DNA of 5,880 nt from CAZEIW01 sp964512305 (lineage in GTDB: Bacteria; Pseudomonadota; Gammaproteobacteria; Burkholderiales; Burkholderiaceae_F), in assembly GCA_964512305.1 (NCBI GenBank), contig CAZEIW010000179.1, positions 1 through 5,880 of the forward strand. Reading direction: 5' to 3'. A program made the position numbers and the translations under genes. Below, in pieces: positions 1-4,066 of this stretch. Each line of letters begins with the position of its first letter. The first letter of the stretch is position 1. The notes below the pieces were generated by a model. The model searched no databases and was not told where the DNA came from. It saw nothing but the letters and a program-made list of their open reading frames with translations.

Positions 1-224
1 ACCATCGCCTCGACGAGCTTGGTGCCGCGCGGCAGGTCCTTCACCGGCACCACGACCGCGACGGTCGGCCCGCCCCTCTGGCGCGCCTCGAGCTCCTCCG
101 ACATGCGCGCCTCGCGGCTCCTGAGGTAGTTGACCGAAAGCCAGGTGGCGACCAGGCCCAGGACGATCGCGGACCCGAGCATGAGCCACATGCGATTGAT
201 GCGGGCGAAGATTCTCAGCGCCAT
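1..224 (-). CDS. cpaB: Flp pilus assembly protein CpaB/RcpC, N-terminal part (runs off the window)
   Basis: CpaB/RcpC is an inner-membrane-anchored periplasmic protein of Tad pilus systems. It carries a SAF domain and is thought to work with the secretin CpaC/RcpA at the outer-membrane channel. Only the first 74 codons are present. The sequence starts MALRIFARINRMWLMLGSAI, with a single transmembrane helix at about residues 12-33. A charged segment follows (35-50, rich in Arg and Glu). Then comes the start of the SAF-type domain: a beta strand TVAVVVPVKDLPRGTKLVEA at 54-73, with the family-typical 'xxxDLPxGTxL' pattern (D63, L64, P65, G67, T68, L70). The ATG lies 2 nt after the TAG of the upstream pilin gene and has no obvious ribosome binding site, so translation is probably coupled to the pilin. 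The family call rests on the TM-plus-SAF arrangement and on the pilin directly upstream. The rest of the gene is outside the window. Confidence 0.85.
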   Translation of the reverse strand, partial: MALRIFARINRMWLMLGSAIVLGLVATWLSVNYLRSREARMSEELEARQRGGPTVAVVVPVKDLPRGTKLVEAM

Positions 225-226
225 GG

Positions 227-424
227 CTAGAGCGCGTTCAGGTTGGTGGAGTACGAGATCGCGTAGGCGTAGCCCTGATACAGGTCCTTCAGCGTCGAGA
301 CCACCTGGCCCACCGCCGAGCTGTTTCCGCCCTGTATAAGGACCAGGATCGCGAACGCGACCACGACGAAGTACTCAAGACTGGACTGGCCGCGCTGGCG
401 CGACCGCGAACGACGCTGTTTCAT
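227..424 (-). CDS. Flp-type (type IVb) pilin, second copy, next to cpaB
   Basis: This small prepilin has 65 residues. The leader is 12 residues, very basic and Arg-rich (MKQRRSRSRQRG). It ends in the prepilin peptidase signature RG|QSSLEY, with Gly at -1, Glu at +5 and Tyr at +6; the 'EY' pair is the hallmark of Flp pilins. The mature form would be 53 residues. A hydrophobic helix (FVVVAFAILVLIQ, residues 19-31) is followed by a short polar, Tyr-rich tail (LKDLYQGYAYAISYS, 45-59) without Cys. The position directly before cpaB is typical of the major pilin in Tad loci. A good ribosome binding site lies 7 nt before the ATG. Its tail is quite unlike that of the first pilin in this operon, so it is not a recent duplicate. 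It could be the main fibre subunit or a minor pilin; the sequence does not decide this. Confidence 0.87.
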   Translation of the reverse strand: MKQRRSRSRQRGQSSLEYFVVVAFAILVLIQGGNSSAVGQVVSTLKDLYQGYAYAISYSTNLNAL

Positions 425-431
425 GAACGAT

Positions 432-435
432 CTCC
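432..435 (-). promoter_or_regulatory. Ribosome binding site of the second pilin gene
   Basis: On the minus strand GGAG (in ATCGGAGATC) sits 7 nt before the ATG at 424, inside the 28-nt gap after the preceding stop codon. It is the clearest Shine-Dalgarno match in the operon. It supports the start at 424 and suggests that this pilin is initiated independently, unlike the overlapping genes before it. Confidence 0.7.
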
Positions 436-452
436 GATCTCGAATGACTTCC

Positions 453-1139
453 TCACGGCTGGCCTACCATGTTGGCGACGACCGTCGTGCGGTTGCCCAC
501 GCGCTGCACGGTAACGCTCGCTTCCTCGAGCCCGCGCTTCCAGAGCATCATGTGCGCGGGACCTTTTTCCGTCTCCACTTGCCGGTCGACGAGGCTGACC
601 CAGCCCTCGCGCTCGAACATCTCGCGGTAGAACAGCACGTTCTGCTGCGGCGCGCGCGCGTTGCCGAGCATCACCGTGCGCCCCGACTTCGGCCCGTCGC
701 GGTGCGTGAGGTCGTTGTAGACCTTGCTGCCCATGGGCATCGGGAAACCGGCGCCCGGCGACTGCGGCTGCACGTCCGGCTTGCGCGACACGCCGAGCAG
801 CGCGTAGGTGCCGCCGCCCTCGGGCCGCACCTGCACGGTGTAGTAGCAGCGGCCTTCGAACGTCGCGATGGTGCGCCAGTCCTGCGTCGGCGTCTCGAAC
901 GAGCCCGGCTTGCGCTGGCCCCATTCGCCGCGGTAGAACGCGAGCACCGCGTCCGGGGCGTCCTTGGTGCGCATCTCCTTGATGCTCATCGGCACGCCGT
1001 TGAGCACGATGTCGGGGGCGACGTAGAGCAGCTTCGCGCCGCTCGGCGTCGGGAACGCACGGCATCCGTTCGCCTCGTCGCGCGCGCTCACGATCCCCGC
1101 AATACCGAGACAAATCACGAAAAGAGCGGCGCGCTTCAT
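453..1139 (-). CDS. Secreted protein with internal duplication, Tad-locus-associated, family not recognised
   Basis: This 228-residue protein has a standard Sec signal peptide: MKR, a hydrophobic core at 4-16, and a predicted signal peptidase I cut after VSA at 17-19. The mature form would be about 209 residues and periplasmic or exported; no lipobox is seen. Two halves look related. The first has 'APDAVLAFYRGEW' (61-73), a strand pair ending 'ATFEGRCYYTVQV' (92-104) and 'TYALLGVS' (111-118). The second has 'APQQNVLFYREMFEREGW' (163-180), 'HMMLWKRG' (196-203), 'ASVTVQRV' (207-214) and 'TTVVANMV' (218-225). The offset is about 102 residues. The 'FYR...GW...strand-strand-strand' pattern resembles the small alpha/beta units of many uncharacterised exported proteins. 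The mature form has two Cys (26 and 98), both in or before the first half, which could form a disulfide. The gene overlaps the tadE-like stop by 4 nt (ATGA), so it is translationally coupled. A role in pilus biogenesis is inferred only from position. Confidence 0.85.
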   Translation of the reverse strand: MKRAALFVICLGIAGIVSARDEANGCRAFPTPSGAKLLYVAPDIVLNGVPMSIKEMRTKDAPDAVLAFYRGEWGQRKPGSFETPTQDWRTIATFEGRCYYTVQVRPEGGGTYALLGVSRKPDVQPQSPGAGFPMPMGSKVYNDLTHRDGPKSGRTVMLGNARAPQQNVLFYREMFEREGWVSLVDRQVETEKGPAHMMLWKRGLEEASVTVQRVGNRTTVVANMVGQP

Positions 1140-1954
1140 GGGCCGGTCAGCCGGTCGGGCGGCACGACATCGGGCTCGATCTTGCCGACGTCGAGGTTCC
1201 AGAGCTCCTGCGTCGAGGCCGCCGCCAGCACGCCCTTGACAACGTCGAAGATGGTCTTCACCGGATCGGTGGCGAAGATCGAGGTGGGCGCCAGTCCCTG
1301 CGTCTGCGTCTTCACGTGCGAGGCGCCGCCCGCCGCCCAGCCGTTGGCGAGAATGACGTTGCTCTCGTTGAAGGTCAGCGTCCCCGGGTCGAACGCGGAG
1401 GCCGAATTGTGCGAGAGCGAAGTGTTGATCGGCTCGGTGGTGACGCCCACCGAGACCGAGCCGGTGTAGAGGCCCTTGGTCTCCAGGGTGAAGCTGCCGA
1501 TCGCGTCGGTGACCGTGACGATCAGGCTGAGCAGGTCGCTCGCGATGTTGGGCGTATCGTCGTTCGAGATGCCCTGGCCGACAGCGTCGTAGCTCGCGAG
1601 CATCGCGGAGCCGTCACGGTTGCGCCAGCTCGCCTTGCTGCCGTTCGATCCCCAGTCGCCGGCCGAGCCGTCGCCGCCGGCGATCGCGGTGCCTTCCGAG
1701 AACAGGCGCTGGCGCACCTCGTTCTGGATGGTGCCGCCGTCCTTGTCGTTCGCCGGCCAGCTGACGCTCGCCGAGGTGCCGCCGTAGAACACGGTGCGCT
1801 CCCAGGCGACGTAGCGCGCCGCCTGGATCGCAGTGGCGCGCATGTCGAGGTACTTGCCCATGACCGGGATCAGCAGGAACACCGGGATCGCGAACAGCAC
1901 CGAGCCGATCACGAACTCGGTCATCGCCTGGCCACGGCAGCGCGCGCGCGTCAT
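1136..1954 (-). CDS. TadE-like pseudopilin
   Basis: TadE-type proteins are minor pseudopilins of the Tad pilus, processed by the prepilin peptidase and placed in the inner membrane or periplasm. This one has 272 residues. It has an 8-residue leader (MTRARCRG) and the cleavage motif RG|QAMTEF, with Glu at +5 and Phe at +6. A hydrophobic helix follows at 14-32, then DMRATAIQAARYVAWERTVF at 37-56, an amphipathic continuation common in TadE-like proteins. The remaining 200 residues are a polar, Gly/Ser/Asn-rich extracytoplasmic region with one mature-chain helix near 231-247, ending in 'IEPDVVPPDRL' (259-269). It is longer than the usual 150-200 residue TadE. The reading frame stays open much further upstream, but the start at 1954 is chosen because it gives the canonical leader and a 4-nt ATGA overlap with the tadG-like stop. 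No separate ribosome binding site is visible, in keeping with coupling. Confidence 0.88.
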   Translation of the reverse strand: MTRARCRGQAMTEFVIGSVLFAIPVFLLIPVMGKYLDMRATAIQAARYVAWERTVFYGGTSASVSWPANDKDGGTIQNEVRQRLFSEGTAIAGGDGSAGDWGSNGSKASWRNRDGSAMLASYDAVGQGISNDDTPNIASDLLSLIVTVTDAIGSFTLETKGLYTGSVSVGVTTEPINTSLSHNSASAFDPGTLTFNESNVILANGWAAGGASHVKTQTQGLAPTSIFATDPVKTIFDVVKGVLAAASTQELWNLDVGKIEPDVVPPDRLTGP

Positions 1955-3555
1955 GGCAACACCGAATCGCCGACGAAGGACGCCACCTGCTCGAGCAGCG
2001 AGTTCGGCAGCAGGTGCGGCTGCCAGTACGGGCTGTAGAGGCTCGCGTACTCGGTCTTCTTGTCGCCGCGGGCGAAGAGGTCGCTCGGCCGCGAGAAGTA
2101 GGCCTCCGCCTTCGACATGGCGCGGATCTTGGCGCCCTCGGTGGAGTCGGGCAGGTCGAGCTGGCCGCCCGCGCCGCCGCCGACCTGGAAGGTCGGCGAG
2201 CTCGAGGTGGCGACGGTGTTCGAGGGCCGCTCGATCTCGACGAACAGCGAAGGCGCGACGCCGTTCTGGTAGTTCGGGTCGCCGGAGTCCTTCGCCTGGT
2301 TGCTGGTCGAGGCGCTCGCGTTGCCCTTGAGGTCGTAGTAGTCGCGCAGGCCGGCGCGCGAGTCGAGCTTGTTGCTCGCGCCCTGGCCGTCGCTCGCCTT
2401 GATCCAGTAGGTGATCGCGGTCTCCGGGTCGAAGTAGGCGCCGCCGTACTCCACCGCGGCGTCCGGGTCGGCGCCGTCGTTGTCCGCGTTGCGATGCTTG
2501 ACGTACTGACTCTCCGGCGAGGTGAACATGTCGGAGCTCCAGTCGCTGGCCCCGGCCCAGGCGAAGCCCGCGCCCGCGGGCAGCGGCGGCAGCGGGAACG
2601 GGATCGGGATCGGGATGCCGAGGATCGAGATGGTGATGTCGAAGATGACGAACAGGCCGGTCGCGTCGGCGGCGCCGTAGCCCTGCAGGTTCTTGGTCGA
2701 GTTGCCGCTCACCGACTTGAGTGAGGAGCCGCCGGCGTGGAAATAGAACATCACCAGCGGCCCGACCCCGGGCGTTACCAGGCGCAGCGGGTCGATGAGC
2801 AGCGGCGTGGGCAGCCAGGTGGCGATCGGCAGGGTGCGGTTTTTCGTGAAGAGGTCCATCGACGCGTCGACCACGTTGGCGAAGCGCTTGTCGCCGTCCT
2901 GGTCCTTCGCCGGGCTGAAGGTCTTGACGAACTGGTAGTGCTGCGCCGTGTTGAACACCGAGCCCGCCCAGCCGAGGATCGAGAGCGAGGCATTGGCGTC
3001 GTTCGCCGTGATCACGTTGTTGACCGTCTCCGGGATCGTCACCGTCATGCCGACGTGGTAACCAAGCTCGGCGTAGCGCAGCGCGTCGATCAGGAAGTCG
3101 AGGATCACGACCATGCCCTTGCCCACCGGGTCGAGCACGTCCTTCAAGCCGTTGCTGAGCGACTTGTAGATGTCGACCGGAACGGTCCACATTGCGGAGA
3201 GCTCCGACAGGTCGGCGAGCGTCTCCGCGATGCTGTAGAAATCGCCGTTGTAGGTGTCCTGGAAGGCGCGCGCCCAGCCCACCATGCTCGTGATCTGCGC
3301 CACCGCCACCTGGTTGGCGACCATCGCGCGGTTCATGTAGGCGCTGAAGTTGAGGTCGCGCGCCTGCACCAGCGCGCCGCTGTAGCTCGCGGCGTCCGCG
3401 GTGTTCTGCATCTTCATGCGGTGCGCGGCGAGCTGCCCGGTGCTGAACATCACCAGCATCGCCAGCAGCACCACCACCGTGGTGACGCTGATGAACAGCA
3501 GCGCCTGGCCGCGCTGGCGCGCGGCCGTCGCCGGAATCCCCCCTCCTCGCCTCAT
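1951..3555 (-). CDS. TadG-like pilus assembly protein with N-terminal Tad helix
   Basis: This large protein has 534 residues. The N-terminus reads QRGQALLFIS (14-23), followed by a transmembrane helix to about residue 39. This matches the 'Tad' (TadE/G-like) N-terminal domain known from TadG proteins. The cleavage-like RG|Q is present, but +5 is Phe instead of Glu, so processing is doubtful and the helix may act as a permanent anchor. Next comes 'MQNTADAASYSGALVQARDL' (49-68) and 'NFSAYMNRAMVANQVAVAQI' (69-88), an alpha-helical block typical of TadG-like proteins. A second hydrophobic stretch (300-326) ends in alternating Ile/Pro, GIPIPIPFPLPPLP. The C-terminal part is Asp/Ser/Gly-rich and has an aromatic 'AYFSRP' (485-490) and 'EYASLYSPYWQPHL' (502-515), a pattern I recall from such proteins. 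There is no Cys. An in-frame TGA lies 24 nt upstream of the ATG, and no other ATG or GTG start gives the helix, so the start is secure although its ribosome binding site is weak. Confidence 0.85.
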   Translation of the reverse strand: MRRGGGIPATAARQRGQALLFISVTTVVVLLAMLVMFSTGQLAAHRMKMQNTADAASYSGALVQARDLNFSAYMNRAMVANQVAVAQITSMVGWARAFQDTYNGDFYSIAETLADLSELSAMWTVPVDIYKSLSNGLKDVLDPVGKGMVVILDFLIDALRYAELGYHVGMTVTIPETVNNVITANDANASLSILGWAGSVFNTAQHYQFVKTFSPAKDQDGDKRFANVVDASMDLFTKNRTLPIATWLPTPLLIDPLRLVTPGVGPLVMFYFHAGGSSLKSVSGNSTKNLQGYGAADATGLFVIFDITISILGIPIPIPFPLPPLPAGAGFAWAGASDWSSDMFTSPESQYVKHRNADNDGADPDAAVEYGGAYFDPETAITYWIKASDGQGASNKLDSRAGLRDYYDLKGNASASTSNQAKDSGDPNYQNGVAPSLFVEIERPSNTVATSSSPTFQVGGGAGGQLDLPDSTEGAKIRAMSKAEAYFSRPSDLFARGDKKTEYASLYSPYWQPHLLPNSLLEQVASFVGDSVLP

Positions 3556-3566
3556 CAGTCTAGCAA

Positions 3567-3586
3567 TCCGGCGCCCTCACGCCGGA
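3567..3586 (-). other. Stem-loop between first pilin and tadG-like gene
   Basis: A perfect 7-bp inverted repeat, TCCGGCG / CGCCGGA, with a 6-nt loop sits 8 nt after the pilin stop codon. On the minus strand it is not followed by a T-run (ATTGCTAGAC), so it is not a classic intrinsic terminator. A stem here could stabilise the upstream pilin transcript or weaken read-through, which would give more pilin than assembly protein. This function is inferred from the position; the structure itself is visible. Confidence 0.5.
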
Positions 3587-3594
3587 CGACGAGG

Positions 3595-3861
3595 CTACTG
3601 TTGCGCGTTGCCGTACGTGCCGAGGGTCGCTTTCCCCGACTTGGCGGACGCCTGCCCCGCCGCGGTCTTCGCCTTGTCCTGCTCGGACTGCGCGTTCTGG
3701 CCTGACATCTCCTGGGCCATGCCCGCGGTCTGGTGGCGGATCGTCTCGCCGAAGTACGAGTACACGCCGATGGCCGCGACCGCGATGAGCGCGACGATGA
3801 TGATGTACTCGGTCATGCCCTGCCCGAGCTGCGTACGGCGCGTGCGGATGGACTGGATCAT
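3595..3861 (-). CDS. Flp-type (type IVb) pilin, first gene of the operon
   Basis: This prepilin has 88 residues from the ATG at 3861. The leader is basic, 13 residues (MIQSIRTRRTQLG), followed by the cleavage signature LG|QGMTEY with Glu at +5 and Tyr at +6. The mature chain would be 75 residues. The hydrophobic helix YIIIVALIAVAAIGVYSYFG (19-38) is followed by a hydrophilic tail of about 50 residues (39-88) made mostly of Ala, Gln, Lys, Ser, Thr and Gly, with no Cys. This tail has low complexity and is probably a helix or disordered, unlike the short Tyr-rich tail of the second pilin. Two other in-frame ATGs lie upstream, at 3873 (17-residue leader) and 3918 (32-residue leader). I prefer 3861: a GGGGG run sits 5 nt before it, the leader length is standard, and the 3918 start lies against a hairpin. 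As promoter-proximal gene it should be the most abundantly transcribed of the set. Confidence 0.85.
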   Translation of the reverse strand: MIQSIRTRRTQLGQGMTEYIIIVALIAVAAIGVYSYFGETIRHQTAGMAQEMSGQNAQSEQDKAKTAAGQASAKSGKATLGTYGNAQQ

Positions 3862-3919
3862 CTGAACCCCCATGAGCTGCTTGTGACGGCGTTTGTCGTG
3901 TCCTTCCCCCCTCGGCATG

Positions 3920-3938
3920 CCGCCCCTCTGCCGGGCGG
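3920..3938 (-). other. Hairpin in the leader of the pilin operon
   Basis: CCGCCC and GGGCGG form a 6-bp perfect stem around a 7-nt loop. It lies in the predicted untranslated leader just before the alternative ATG at 3918. In mRNA it would hide the GAGGGG that might otherwise serve as ribosome binding site for that start. Read on the plus strand it is followed by a short T-rich stretch, but no plus-strand gene ends here. In such GC-rich DNA a 6-bp stem can arise by chance. Confidence 0.3.
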
Positions 3939-3963
3939 GGTTTCTTCAATTCACCCCGAAACG

Positions 3964-3993
3964 ATTATATAGGCCGCGCCCCTGCGCGGACAG
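3964..3993 (-). promoter_or_regulatory. Putative sigma70-type promoter of the pilin operon
   Basis: The minus strand carries a perfect -10 box TATAAT (3969-3964), in CCTATATAATCG, which stands out in GC-rich DNA. An imperfect -35 hexamer, CTGTCC (3993-3988, three of six consensus matches), lies 18 nt upstream. Transcription would begin near 3957 and leave a leader of about 95 nt before the pilin ATG at 3861. The weak -35 suggests dependence on an activator. I saw no sigma54-type GG/GC element in this gap. Confidence 0.5.
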
Positions 3994-4018
3994 CGCCGCG
4001 TGTCGCTCTTGCGGTTGT

Positions 4019-4066
4019 TTTCAGAATGCACCGCGTGCATTTTTTTCAGTATTTCTTCAGTTTCAG
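4019..4066 (-). repeat. AT-rich island with repeated CTGAA words
   Basis: On the minus strand the word CTGAA occurs four times (plus-strand TTCAG ending at 4024, 4049, 4060 and 4066), three of them as CTGAAA. They lie at and just after the stop codon of the Gly-rich gene and flank the palindrome at 4025-4041. The stretch is A-rich on the minus strand and lies 55-100 bp upstream of the predicted -10 box. It may hold regulator binding sites or act as a bendable upstream element. The spacing is irregular, so this could be simple compositional bias. Confidence 0.3.
4025..4041. promoter_or_regulatory. 17-bp palindrome, candidate operator upstream of pilin promoter
   Basis: AATGCAC-CGC-GTGCATT is a perfect inverted repeat with 7-bp arms and a 3-nt centre. 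Its centre lies about 76 bp upstream of the inferred pilin-operon start point, a position often used by activators, and 22 bp after the stop codon of the Gly-rich gene. Read on the plus strand it is followed by seven T residues and looks like an intrinsic terminator, but no plus-strand gene precedes it. On the minus strand the stem is followed by TCTGAAAAC, a poor U-tract, so it would be at best a weak terminator for the Gly-rich gene. Confidence 0.45.

Noticed and set aside
423..1469. Long plus-strand open frame opposite the secreted protein and tadE-like genes
   Set aside because: Its product is rich in Arg, Ala, His and Val with no recognisable domain, typical of the antisense of GC-rich genes. 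The minus-strand genes have signal peptides, helices and coupled starts.
1136..3190. One 684-residue protein covering tadE-like and part of tadG-like genes
   Set aside because: The extra upstream part is Arg-rich and lies in another frame over the tadG-like gene. The start at 1954 gives a canonical prepilin leader and an ATGA overlap.
2737..3705. Plus-strand open frame of 322 codons opposite the tadG-like gene
   Set aside because: His/Arg/Val/Asp-rich shadow of the minus-strand frame; it covers parts of two convincing genes and a gap with no sign of a start site.
4025..4046. Intrinsic terminator on the plus strand (stem plus T-run)
   Set aside because: The structure is good, but no supported plus-strand gene lies before it; it is described instead as a palindrome upstream of the pilin promoter.
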